Assembly: GCA_018332375.1 (NCBI GenBank)
Contig: BOPV01000001.1
Location: forward strand, 4,030,001 to 4,094,000
Length of the DNA stretch: 64,000 nt
Reading direction: 5' to 3'
Source of the DNA: Roseiterribacter gracilis
GTDB taxonomy: Bacteria; Pseudomonadota; Alphaproteobacteria; BOG-932; Roseiterribacteraceae
The notes below the pieces were generated by a model that ran no database searches, was not told where the DNA came from, and saw only the letters and a program-made list of their open reading frames with translations. Positions 1 through 8,140 of the stretch are shown here, one piece after another. Position 1 is the first letter of the stretch, and every line of letters starts with the position of its first letter. The position numbers and the translations under genes are program-made.

Positions 1-2
1 AC

Positions 3-869
3 GGCGCCGTCGTGCTGCCCGCAACCGCGCGCGTCGGTGCCAACCGTCGGTTGGCGGGCGAAGACATGCAGGCGGGTGACGTTGTGCTGCGTGCGGGCAC
101 GCGGCTCGGCGCGGGCGCGCTTGGCATGCTGGCCGCGCTCGGCATCGGTCGGGTTGCGACACGCGCACGCTTGAAAGTGGCGATCTTCTCCAACGGCGAC
201 GAGCTGACCGAGGCTGGTGCAAATGCAGCCCCGGGCCGGATCTACGATTCCAACCGGCCGATGATGCGTGCGGCGCTGACCGCGCTTGGCTGCAACGTCG
301 AAGATCTCGGCATTCTGCCCGACCGGCGCGACACGATTGACGCCGCGCTGCTGCACGCAGCGTCAAGCGCCGACGCGATCGTCAGTTCGGCCGGCATGTC
401 GGTCGGCGAAGAAGATCATGTCCGCGCCGCGATCGAAGCGCGCGGTGCGCTGGATTTCTGGTCGCTTGCGATCAAGCCAGGCAAGCCGATCGCGATCGGC
501 AATGTCGCCGGCACGCCGTGTTTCGGCCTGCCGGGCAATCCGGTTGCAGCGTTGTTGACCTTGCTGCTGGTGGTGCAACCGGCGTTGCAGCGTCTGGGCG
601 GCTTCACCGTGACGCCGCCGCTGCGCGTGCCGGTCACGTGCGGCTTCGACATTCGCAAGAAAGTCGGTCGGCGCGAATTCGTGCGCGTAAATTTGGTGCG
701 CCGCGCTGACGGCGCGGTGGTGGCGATGAAATATCCACGCGACGGCGTCGGTGTTCTGACCTCGGTGGTGGAGAGCGACGGCGTGGTCGAATTGCCGGAA
801 GCGATCGAGACCTTCGCCGCCGGCCAGGCGTTGCCGTTTCTGTCGTGGCGAGCGTTGGGATTGGTATGA
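3..869 (+). CDS. moeA: MoeA molybdopterin molybdenumtransferase, 5'-truncated by the window edge
   Basis: MoeA inserts molybdate into adenylylated molybdopterin in the cytoplasm, the last step of basic molybdenum cofactor synthesis. The frame is open to the left edge, so the N-terminus is missing; about 288 residues remain. Visible MoeA features are the FSNGDEL segment, GRIYDSN, the SSAGMSVGEEDHV loop, FWSLAIKPGKPIA and FGLPGNPVAALLT, the conserved molybdate-binding core, then the C-terminal MoeA domain IV. It is the first gene of a run: its TGA overlaps the ATG of mobA by four bases, and mog follows by the same kind of overlap, so the three are probably one transcript. Identification is firm; only the true start lies outside the window. 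Confidence 0.95.
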   Translation, partial: GAVVLPATARVGANRRLAGEDMQAGDVVLRAGTRLGAGALGMLAALGIGRVATRARLKVAIFSNGDELTEAGANAAPGRIYDSNRPMMRAALTALGCNVEDLGILPDRRDTIDAALLHAASSADAIVSSAGMSVGEEDHVRAAIEARGALDFWSLAIKPGKPIAIGNVAGTPCFGLPGNPVAALLTLLLVVQPALQRLGGFTVTPPLRVPVTCGFDIRKKVGRREFVRVNLVRRADGAVVAMKYPRDGVGVLTSVVESDGVVELPEAIETFAAGQALPFLSWRALGLV

Positions 870-1477
870 AACCAGCATGCGTTCTTTTGGCCGGCGGTCT
901 TGGCACGCGCATGGGCGGTGTCGACAAAGGCTTGCTGACCTTGGCCGGCCGGCCGTTGCTTGCGCATGTGATCGAACGCGTGCAGCCGCAAGTGGCGCAG
1001 CTTGCCGTCAATGCCAATGGCGATCCGTCGCGCTTCGCCGCGTTCGGGTTTGAAGTGCTGCCCGATACAGTCGAAGGCTTCGTCGGACCGTTGGCCGGCG
1101 TGTTGACCGGTTTGCGTTGGGCGGCGTCGCACAATCTGCCGCTGTTGCTGTCGGTTCCCACCGACACGCCGTTTCTGCCCGCCGATCTCGCTGCCGGTTT
1201 CATCGAAGCGATCGATGAAGAAGGGGCGGAGATTGCGATCGCGGTGTCGGAAGGGCGGCCGCACCCGACCGCGTCGCTGTGGCCGGTCTATCTCGCCGAT
1301 CATCTCGAAACCGCGCTGCGCGGTGGGACACGCAGGATCAAGGAATTCATGCAGGACTACCGCGTCATCGAAGTCGCGTTCGTGACCGAAGCGATCGACC
1401 CGTTCTTCAACGTCAACGTGCCCGAAGATTTGGCGCGCGCCGAAGCAGCCCTTCGTGAAGGGACTGGGCGCACGTGA
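866..1477 (+). CDS. mobA: MobA molybdenum cofactor guanylyltransferase
   Basis: MobA transfers GMP from GTP to molybdenum cofactor to give the MGD form used by DMSO-reductase-type enzymes. The 203-residue protein opens with the nucleotidyltransferase signature LAGGLGTRMGG followed by DKGLL, and carries the SVPTDTPFLP segment (metal-binding Asp) and a late FNVNVPEDL motif, all typical of MobA. The frame stays open a little upstream, but the ATG at 866 is preferred because it forms an ATGA overlap with the moeA stop and puts the P-loop-like motif at the usual distance from the N-terminus. It sits between moeA and mog, which fixes its pathway. Confidence 0.95.
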   Translation: MKPACVLLAGGLGTRMGGVDKGLLTLAGRPLLAHVIERVQPQVAQLAVNANGDPSRFAAFGFEVLPDTVEGFVGPLAGVLTGLRWAASHNLPLLLSVPTDTPFLPADLAAGFIEAIDEEGAEIAIAVSEGRPHPTASLWPVYLADHLETALRGGTRRIKEFMQDYRVIEVAFVTEAIDPFFNVNVPEDLARAEAALREGTGRT

Positions 1478-2028
1478 TCGCAAAAATCGGAGTCCTGACG
1501 GCGTCGGATCGTGCCCATGCCGGTGTCTATGACGATGCCAGCGGGCAAGCGATCCGCGACTGCTTGGCTGAATGGCTGACGACGAAGCACGAAATCGTCT
1601 ACCGGCTGGTGCCCGACGAACGCGCGACGATCGAAGCTGCGTTGATCGAGCTGGTCGACAAAGAAGGTTGCTGTCTTGTCGTTACGACCGGCGGCACCGG
1701 ACCGGCGCGTCGCGACGTCACTGTCGAGGCAACGCTGGCAGTCTGTCACAAGCCGATGCCGGGCTTTGGCGAGTTGATGCGCGCGGTCTCGCTGAAAAGC
1801 GTACCGACCGCGATCTTGTCGCGCCAAGAGGCCGGAATTCGCTATGCCGGCGCCCAGGAAAGCGACGGCGGCGCCTTGTTGGTCAACCTACCCGGAAGCC
1901 CGCGCGCAATTCGAGAATGTCTCGAAGCTGTGATGCCGGCCATTCCCTATTGCGTGGAGCTGATCGGCGGGCCGTATCTCGAAACCGATCCCGCGGTGCT
2001 CGTCGCCTTCCGTCCCAAGAAGAAGTAG
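1474..2028 (+). CDS. mog: Mog molybdopterin adenylyltransferase
   Basis: Mog adenylylates molybdopterin, giving MoeA its substrate. The 184-residue product has the MogA/MoaB fold motifs: TASDRAHAGVYDD near the start, TTGGTGPARRDVT (nucleotide-binding loop), MPGFGELMR, PTAILSRQ and VNLPGSPRAIRECL, followed by PYLETDPAVLVAFRPK. Length and motif order match Mog rather than the shorter MoaB. The start is GTG at 1474, overlapping the mobA stop as GTGA, which indicates translational coupling in a moeA-mobA-mog operon. Confidence 0.94.
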   Translation: MIAKIGVLTASDRAHAGVYDDASGQAIRDCLAEWLTTKHEIVYRLVPDERATIEAALIELVDKEGCCLVVTTGGTGPARRDVTVEATLAVCHKPMPGFGELMRAVSLKSVPTAILSRQEAGIRYAGAQESDGGALLVNLPGSPRAIRECLEAVMPAIPYCVELIGGPYLETDPAVLVAFRPKKK

Positions 2029-2062
2029 TCTCCGCCCTTCGTCCTTAGGGAGGAGAAGCTCG

Positions 2063-2755
2063 ATGCAGACGATCTCTCGTCGTTCGATCGTTCGCGGTGC
2101 GGCCATGACCGCGGCAGCCGTGACGATCGCCAAACCCTATCTCGCGTTCGGACAGGCTGCGGGCCCGTTCACCCAACCGCCATTGCCGTACAAAGAAGAC
2201 GCGCTGGCACCGTCGATTTCAGCGCAGACGGTCGGCCTGCATTACGGCAAGCATCACAAAGCCTATTTCGACAACCTCAACAAATTCACCGCTGGCACGC
2301 CCTACGCCGCGATGAAACTCGAAGAGGTGATGAAAGCTTCAGCGGGCAAGCCGGAAGATGCGCGCATCTTCAACAATGCGGGCCAGGCCTGGAATCACAT
2401 TCTCTATTGGGATCAGTTCAAACCAGGCGGTGCGAAAACACCGTCGGGAAAATTGGCTGCAGCGATCGACAAAGATCTCGGCGGCTTCCAGGCGATGAAA
2501 GACAAGCTGACCGAAGCGTCGGTCGGCGTGTTCGGTTCGGGTTGGGGCTGGTTGGTGCAGGACGGCGACAAGCTCACCATCATGAGCACGCCGGGCGGCG
2601 ACAACCCGGTCGCCAAAGGCAAGCGCGCACTGCTGGGCATCGATGTGTGGGAGCATGCCTATTATCTCGACTATCAAAATCGCCGGCCCGATCACGTCAA
2701 AGCGGTGCTCGATACGCTGGTGAACTGGGACTATGTCCGCGACCGAATGGCTTGA
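2063..2755 (+). CDS. Tat-exported Fe/Mn superoxide dismutase
   Basis: This enzyme dismutates superoxide and, unlike the usual cytosolic SodB, appears to be exported. Residues 1-31 form a signal of the twin-arginine type (SRRSIVRGAAM, then an alanine-rich stretch ending near AFGQA). The mature part has the iron/manganese SOD ligands in order: His in LHYGKHHKAYFDNLN, His in NHILYWDQF, and Asp and His in DVWEHAYYLDYQNRR. Length is 230 residues, about 30 more than a cytosolic SOD, accounted for by the signal. A strong ribosome site (AGGGAGGAG) precedes the ATG. It stands alone, 34 bases after mog, and is followed by a terminator-like hairpin. Iron rather than manganese is likely but not certain. 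Confidence 0.93.
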   Translation: MQTISRRSIVRGAAMTAAAVTIAKPYLAFGQAAGPFTQPPLPYKEDALAPSISAQTVGLHYGKHHKAYFDNLNKFTAGTPYAAMKLEEVMKASAGKPEDARIFNNAGQAWNHILYWDQFKPGGAKTPSGKLAAAIDKDLGGFQAMKDKLTEASVGVFGSGWGWLVQDGDKLTIMSTPGGDNPVAKGKRALLGIDVWEHAYYLDYQNRRPDHVKAVLDTLVNWDYVRDRMA

Positions 2756-2764
2756 AGCGGCGCG

Positions 2765-2802
2765 CCGCGGCGGCCGGCCGGGCTGCCGCGGTGGATTTTT
2801 TT
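2765..2802 (+). terminator. Probable rho-independent terminator after the superoxide dismutase
   Basis: A seven-base-pair GC-only stem (CCGCGGC at 2765-2771 with GCCGCGG at 2785-2791), whose loop contains the nested palindrome GGCCGGCC, is followed after four bases by a run of seven T. It lies 10 bases after the SOD stop. Confidence 0.7.
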
Positions 2803-2888
2803 GCAATATGCCCGTCTTTCCATCATGCTAGAGGCCATTCCGGGCGGTTGCGCCCCCCGGCCATCCGATGGAAGGACGACCGCGCTGC

Positions 2889-4481
2889 ATGACATCGATC
2901 GTCATTGTCGACGACCGTGCGAGCAACCGAACGATCCTTAGCAAGCTCAGCCAGGCATTCGACAGCTCGGCCGAAGTAGATTGCTACGCGGATCCAGTCG
3001 CTGCGCTGGCGCGCATTCGGATGCGCCCCGTCGATCTCGTCATCACCGATTTCAAGATGCCGCTCCTCAATGGCGCGGACTTCATTCGGCGTATTTATTC
3101 CGACCAGCCCGACTTCGACGCGCCAGTGATCGTGATCACCGCTTACGAGGATCGCAGCTATCGCTACGAAGCGCTTGAAGCGGGCGCCGCGGACTTTCTT
3201 CTGTCGCCGATCGATCATCGCGAGTTTCAGACTCGCGTGCGCAACATTCTTGCCGCCTACCACCGGACGCGCAACGCACGCATCGAAGCGACGACGTTGC
3301 GGCAGGAATTGGATGAAGAAAAAGCGCAGCATGCCGAAACGGTCGCCGCCAGCGAGCAGCGGCTGCGTCAAGTCTTGGATACGATTCCGAGCTTCGTCTA
3401 CATCACTTCCGCGTCGGGTAAGGTAACCTTAGCGAACCGCGCCTTTGCGCGGGCATGCGGTGTGGAACCGGATCGCCTGGTGCGCCGTGCGATCATGGAC
3501 TGTGTTCCTGATCACGATTTCGCCCGCGCATCGATTGCCGAAGATACGCGTCTGCGGATTGACGGCGGCGTTTCGAGCCGTAGCGAGTGCGCCTTTAACC
3601 TGGCGTCGGGCGTCAATATTTTCGTGCAAGTCGCTAAGACAAAGCTGCAGGAGCGGCCGAACGCCGCTTCGGAAATCCTTACCGTCGCCACGGACATTAC
3701 GCAGCGTCGTGAAGCCGAGAATGCGTTGCAGATCGCGATCGAAGCGGCCAACCGGTCGAGCCGCGCGAAGACGACGTTCCTGGCCAATATGAGCCATGAA
3801 TTGCGCACCCCGATGAACGCGATCATTGGTTTTGCCGACATGATGGAGCGCGAAGTGCTGGGGCCGATCGGATCGCCGCGCTATCTCGAATATGCACATC
3901 ACATCCGCAGCAGCGCCGATCATCTATTGTCGATGATCAACGACGTGCTCGACAGCGCGCAGCTCGAAGCGGGCGTGATGGAACTCGCCGAGACCGAGTT
4001 CGAAGCCGAAGCCCTGCTCGAAGAAGTTCGTACGATCTCTTTGTTTCGCGCCGAGCAGGCCAAGGTGCCGTTGGTCATCCGCGCCGAGCCGGGGCTGCGT
4101 TTGCGCGCCGACCACACCAAGCTGCGTCAGGCACTGATCAATCTCGTCGTTAACGCCATTCATGCCAGCGGCAGCGATGAGCACGGCGTCACGGTGACGG
4201 CAGAGTCGATCGAAACCGGCGGTTTGCGCTTTATCGTGACGGACAACGGGCTAGGCATGACGCCTGACGAACTCGAAATTGCCTTGGCGCGATTCGGCCG
4301 TGTCTTGCGCCGCGAGAATGTCGAACCGGGCGCGGGGCTGGGATTGCCGCTGTCGGTCGATCTCGCCGAATTGCATGGCGGTTCGCTGCAGGTGCAAAGC
4401 CAGCCAGGACGAGGCACGCGGGTCGATCTGATTTTGCCGGCGGCGCGACGCGTCCGTCTTACCGCGGCCAAGGTTGGGTGA
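2889..4481 (+). CDS. REC-PAS hybrid histidine kinase (receiver first)
   Basis: A soluble 530-residue signalling protein. Residues 1-125 are a receiver domain: acidic VDD near residues 8-9, phosphoacceptor Asp54 in ITDFKMP, a conserved TAYED and a pseudo-Lys region. A coiled coil then leads to a PAS domain (about 155-285, IPSFVYITSASGKVTLANRAFA). The kinase core starts with MSHELRTPMNAIIGF (phospho-His303) and ends with HATPase motifs LVVNAIHAS, VTDNGLGM and GAGLGLPLS. No transmembrane segment is seen. The ATG at 2889 is chosen because the receiver begins there; an upstream ATG at 2868 would add seven residues. The next kinase starts eight bases after its stop, so they are probably cotranscribed. 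In classical rpf loci a REC-HD-GYP protein (RpfG) receives phosphate from RpfC; whether this protein plays that role is inference. Confidence 0.88.
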   Translation: MTSIVIVDDRASNRTILSKLSQAFDSSAEVDCYADPVAALARIRMRPVDLVITDFKMPLLNGADFIRRIYSDQPDFDAPVIVITAYEDRSYRYEALEAGAADFLLSPIDHREFQTRVRNILAAYHRTRNARIEATTLRQELDEEKAQHAETVAASEQRLRQVLDTIPSFVYITSASGKVTLANRAFARACGVEPDRLVRRAIMDCVPDHDFARASIAEDTRLRIDGGVSSRSECAFNLASGVNIFVQVAKTKLQERPNAASEILTVATDITQRREAENALQIAIEAANRSSRAKTTFLANMSHELRTPMNAIIGFADMMEREVLGPIGSPRYLEYAHHIRSSADHLLSMINDVLDSAQLEAGVMELAETEFEAEALLEEVRTISLFRAEQAKVPLVIRAEPGLRLRADHTKLRQALINLVVNAIHASGSDEHGVTVTAESIETGGLRFIVTDNGLGMTPDELEIALARFGRVLRRENVEPGAGLGLPLSVDLAELHGGSLQVQSQPGRGTRVDLILPAARRVRLTAAKVG

Positions 4482-4488
4482 GGCCGCG

Positions 4489-7008
4489 ATGACCTGGCTG
4501 CGCCGCAACCTAACGATTCTCAGCCGTCGGTTCGCCAAGCGTCCCGATACCGAGCATCAGCAGGCGCTGCTGCGTGTCGCCTTCACTGCAATGATCGCGG
4601 CCTATCTCGGCAGTGTGCGCGGGCCGGAGACCGCGCTGCTGAACTTTGATGGCACCTTCGTCGCAGCTATCTGGTTCCTCTGTTCGGTGCCGATCCTGCT
4701 CTGGATCGCCGTCAGTCCAGGTGTTTCGCATCTGCGCCGTCTGATCGGCATGATCGGCGACTTCGGCTCAATATCGCTCGGCTTGCTCCTTGAGGGCGAA
4801 GTCAGCACGCCACTTTTTCTGTTGTATCTGTGGGTCGCGCTTGGCAACGGCTTTCGTTACGGGCTGCGCGCGCTGATCTTGGCGACCGCAATCTCAGCTT
4901 CGTTCTTCGGTGCCGTGTTGGTGCTGTCGCCATTTTGGCGAACCATGCCCGAGCTTTCGATCGGCCTGCTGATGTGCGTGGTTTTGATCCCGCTCTACAC
5001 CGCGTCGCTGATCAAGCAACTGACCGAGGCCAAAGAACAGGCGGATCGCGCCAATCGCGCGAAGAGCCGCTTCCTCGCGGTTATGAGCCACGAACTGCGC
5101 ACGCCGCTCAACGCGATCATCGGTGCCAACGACGTTCTGCTGGGCACCAAGATGGACGTCGAGCAAGTCGCGATGACACGCACGATCGGGCAGGCTGGCC
5201 GATCGCTGCTGGCATTGATCGAGGATGTGCTGGATCTGAGCCGCATTGAAGCCGGCAAGGAACGGGTCGAGCGCCGCGACTTCGATCTTTATGCAGACCT
5301 GAGCGAAACGACGTCGATGCTGCAGATCCAAGCGCGGCGGAAAAGCCTCACGCTGAGCCTGCAAATAGCGGCCGAGGTACCGACGCGGGTTTTCGGCGGA
5401 CAGCGCCAGCTTCGGCAGATCCTGTTCAACCTGATCGCCAACGCCATCAAATTCACCGAAGCCGGTTCGGTGCGGCTGCGCGTGCGTCCGACACCGTCGG
5501 GCCAGATCGCCTTCGATGTGATCGATACGGGCGTCGGCATCGAGCAGGCGCATATGGAGCGCATCTTCGACAGCTTCACCCAAGCCGACGAAAGCATCGG
5601 CCGACGGCATGATGGCGCCGGCCTTGGTCTCGCGATCGTCAAGCAACTCACCGAATTGATGAGCGGCAGCGTGACGGTGCAAAGCGTGCCGGGCCGCGGC
5701 AGCGTGTTCACAGTCGAGCTACCCCTGCCCGAAGCCACCTCCGAAGGCGCCGACGCACTTGCGCCGCTGCCGAACGAACAGCGCATCGTGCTGGTCGGTC
5801 GGGATCCGAGTGTAGCTGCCGCGCTGACAGCGCGAGGCGCGCTCGTGGACATCGTCGATGACGTGCTTGCGATGCGCGCAGTTTTGCAGGCCGGCGCACG
5901 TAGCGTGGTGATCGACGATCGAAGCTTGTGGCAAGTCTTGCCGCTCGCGACCGATCTACTTGCGGCGCATCGCGTCGTCGCGCTGACGGATACCAGGGTG
6001 GGCGGCTTGTCGCCTGATCTCGAACCATTTGCTTCTGGCCGCGTGAGCTGGCCGGCTGACTCGCCGACGATCGGCCGCATGTTGCGGCTGCTGGCGCCGG
6101 CGCCGGCAGACACCGAGTCCGACGAGGCAGTGCCCGATACGATGGAGGAAGCGGCCGGCTCGGAGCAGCCAGTACCGACGCGCCTGCGAGCCGCAAGAGT
6201 CTTGGTGGCCGAAGATAATCCGGTGAACCGGCGCGTAATCGAAAAAATCCTGCGTCGCGGCGGATTTGACCCCGTGGTTGTCGAAGACGGCGATGAGGCG
6301 CTGGACCGCTTGGAGAGTGAGTCGTTCGACCTCTTCATTGTCGACGTGAACATGCCAGGCACCAATGGCATCGACGTGGTCAAGCTGTATTCGATCCAGC
6401 AGCTCGGCCAGGAGCGCATTCCAATCGTTGCGTTGACGGCCGATACAACCTTGGAAACGCAGCGGCGCTGCATTGAAGCAGGTGTCGACTTCTTCCTGCC
6501 AAAGCCGATCGAAGCGGACCGGCTGCTGCGCACGCTTAGCGGCTTACTGACTGCGCGCGGCACGGCGGCCGCCGTTGTCGGCGCGCCCGATGGCAGCGTT
6601 GCCGACATTGCTTCTCATCCACGTTTTCAGTCGAGCAACGATCAGGTGATCGATCGCGAAACGTTGCGCGAGCTCAGCGAACTGGACTCGGACGCGTCGT
6701 TCTTGGACGAAATCGTCGGGATTTATATCGAAGACTCGGAACTGTTGTTGGAGCAGATCGAAGCAACGGTTCGGAACCGCGATTTTGCCGAGTTCCGCGA
6801 TCTGATCCACGCGCTTCGCAGTGCGAGCGCCAATGTCGGTGCAGCGCAGTTGCATGCGACATGCGTGCAGCTTGGTGGCATCGACCGGCGGGACTTCCAG
6901 GCGCGCGCGCCTGAATACATGTCGCGCCTCATTCACGAATTCACGCGCTACCGGCTTGAGGTGCAAGCCTGGCTTGAGCGCAAGGCGGGGCACGGACGCG
7001 CAACCTGA
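4489..7008 (+). CDS. RpfC-like membrane hybrid sensor kinase (TM-HisKA-HATPase-REC-HPt)
   Basis: An 839-residue inner-membrane kinase with the domain order of RpfC, the DSF receptor of Xanthomonas. About five hydrophobic segments fill residues 25-175. The kinase core follows with phospho-His201 in MSHELRTPLNAIIG and HATPase motifs NLIANAIKF, DTGVGI and GAGLGLAIV. A degenerate receiver (about 425-530, starting QRIVLVGRDPS and lacking the acid pocket) precedes a true receiver (ARVLVAEDNPVNRR, Asp619 in IVDVNMPG) and a C-terminal HPt domain with His774 in DLIHALRSASANVGA. The ATG at 4489 is preferred over an in-frame TTG at 4474. It converges on the rpfF-like gene, and a second kinase of the same design lies on the other side of it. 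Ligand is not shown by sequence; a DSF-like signal is inferred from the neighbour. Confidence 0.88.
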   Translation: MTWLRRNLTILSRRFAKRPDTEHQQALLRVAFTAMIAAYLGSVRGPETALLNFDGTFVAAIWFLCSVPILLWIAVSPGVSHLRRLIGMIGDFGSISLGLLLEGEVSTPLFLLYLWVALGNGFRYGLRALILATAISASFFGAVLVLSPFWRTMPELSIGLLMCVVLIPLYTASLIKQLTEAKEQADRANRAKSRFLAVMSHELRTPLNAIIGANDVLLGTKMDVEQVAMTRTIGQAGRSLLALIEDVLDLSRIEAGKERVERRDFDLYADLSETTSMLQIQARRKSLTLSLQIAAEVPTRVFGGQRQLRQILFNLIANAIKFTEAGSVRLRVRPTPSGQIAFDVIDTGVGIEQAHMERIFDSFTQADESIGRRHDGAGLGLAIVKQLTELMSGSVTVQSVPGRGSVFTVELPLPEATSEGADALAPLPNEQRIVLVGRDPSVAAALTARGALVDIVDDVLAMRAVLQAGARSVVIDDRSLWQVLPLATDLLAAHRVVALTDTRVGGLSPDLEPFASGRVSWPADSPTIGRMLRLLAPAPADTESDEAVPDTMEEAAGSEQPVPTRLRAARVLVAEDNPVNRRVIEKILRRGGFDPVVVEDGDEALDRLESESFDLFIVDVNMPGTNGIDVVKLYSIQQLGQERIPIVALTADTTLETQRRCIEAGVDFFLPKPIEADRLLRTLSGLLTARGTAAAVVGAPDGSVADIASHPRFQSSNDQVIDRETLRELSELDSDASFLDEIVGIYIEDSELLLEQIEATVRNRDFAEFRDLIHALRSASANVGAAQLHATCVQLGGIDRRDFQARAPEYMSRLIHEFTRYRLEVQAWLERKAGHGRAT

Positions 7009-7023
7009 GTTGCGCGTCCGTTT
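6993..7023 (+). terminator. Hairpin with the hybrid-kinase stop codon in its loop
   Basis: An 11-base-pair perfect stem (CGGACGCGCAA at 6993-7003, TTGCGCGTCCG at 7010-7020) encloses the loop CCTGAG, which contains the TGA stop at 7006-7008; TTT follows. It lies between convergent genes and could terminate both, although the T run is short. Confidence 0.6.
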
Positions 7024-7052
7024 GTCCGACCATCGATCTTAGGAAGCCGCTT

Positions 7053-7976
7053 TCATCCCCGCGTGTTGCGCCGCGCCTGCGCACTCGCAAGGCGCTGCAT
7101 TTTGCGGACGTCCGCCGGCGTCAGGCTCATCGCGGCATCGACCCAGACATTGACGATCTGGATCAATTCTTCGCGGGTCACCGGATTGGCGAGTCGGCGA
7201 GCTTTGAAGATCGACTGGCGCGCAACGCTTTGCCGCTCGTACTGGCGAATATAGTCGTAGAGAGCGGCTTCGCCTTGCCCGTCTTCGGCAAGTACCGCGA
7301 CGAGGCCCAGCTTGTGCATTTCCTCAGCGGTGTAAATGCGACCCGACAGCATCATTTCTTCGGCCTGCGCCGCGCTGAGACGCCGCGAAATCATTGAATA
7401 GGCGCCCATTCCGGGGAACAGGTTGAAGAGCGACTCGGGGAACGCAAATTTCGCGCTGCGCTCGGCGATGATGACGTCGTTGGCCAGCGCGCCTTCCCAA
7501 CCGCCGCCCAGCGCATCGCCCTGGACCAGCGCGATCATATGCAACGGCAGGTCGATCGCGTGGAGATAGGCATGCACGATGTCGATGCAGTCGTGCGCAT
7601 AGCGGCGCATGGTTTCGCGTTCACCACGCGCGATCGCGTCGGTGAACAGTGTGAGGTCGCCGCCAGTCTGGAAGATGCCGGGCACCTTCGAGGCCAGAAC
7701 CATATATTTCAGCGCCGGACGTCCGGTCTCCGCGTCCTCGGCATATCCTGCCGGCAGCGCACGAATGACGTGCAGCAACTCGCTGATCAGATTGCGTGTA
7801 AGGCTCGGGCGCGTGATTGGCTTCATGCGCTGGAACAGCATGCCGTGAACCGGATCGACATCGACCTCGAGTTCGCGAAGAGATCGGAAGGACTCGACCC
7901 AGGGTCGGCGCGGAGCGTCGGTCTGTGTGTCGGGTTGGACGGTGGCGAGGCGTATGGCACCGCGATGTGAGAGCAT
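7053..7976 (-). CDS. rpfF: RpfF-type DSF synthase (crotonase fold, cis-2-enoic fatty-acid signal synthase)
   Basis: RpfF makes diffusible signal factor, a cis-2-unsaturated fatty acid, from acyl-ACP in the cytoplasm using dehydratase and thioesterase activities. The 307-residue product matches RpfF far better than ordinary enoyl-CoA hydratases: GGDLTLFTDAI, ALVQGDALGGGWEGAL, FPESLFNLFPGMGAYS, and a C-terminal IVNVWVDAAMSL then MQRLASAQARR. The two glutamates that act in RpfF are present as Glu161 and Glu181, 20 residues apart as in the Xanthomonas protein. The ATG at 7976 has GGAG eight bases upstream and gives an RpfF-like N-terminus; an upstream in-frame start would add 16 residues. It is flanked by two RpfC-like kinases, which strengthens the call. 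Chain length and branching of the product cannot be read from sequence. Confidence 0.88.
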   Translation of the reverse strand: MLSHRGAIRLATVQPDTQTDAPRRPWVESFRSLRELEVDVDPVHGMLFQRMKPITRPSLTRNLISELLHVIRALPAGYAEDAETGRPALKYMVLASKVPGIFQTGGDLTLFTDAIARGERETMRRYAHDCIDIVHAYLHAIDLPLHMIALVQGDALGGGWEGALANDVIIAERSAKFAFPESLFNLFPGMGAYSMISRRLSAAQAEEMMLSGRIYTAEEMHKLGLVAVLAEDGQGEAALYDYIRQYERQSVARQSIFKARRLANPVTREELIQIVNVWVDAAMSLTPADVRKMQRLASAQARRNTRG

Positions 7977-8140
7977 GAATCGACTCCAGGGAAAGGTGGC
8001 GGACAGTCGTGATGATAAACACAATAAAATGCAGAGGTTCAGCGTAAAGCGAGCGGCGCATGCTAAATTTGGCCTGCGTCTAAACGTGTTTCGTAACCGC
8101 TGCGTTCAGCCGGAATCGCAGGTAAACAGGACCGAAGCGG
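7977..8140. promoter_or_regulatory. Divergent promoter region between rpfF and the second RpfC-like kinase
   Basis: These 164 bases separate divergent starts and contain the most AT-rich stretch of the island (about 8011-8034, GATGATAAACACAATAAAAT). No clear inverted operator was found. The right-hand gene has AGGA about 12 bases before its ATG. Promoters must lie here for both genes, but exact -10 and -35 boxes cannot be assigned with confidence. Confidence 0.4.
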
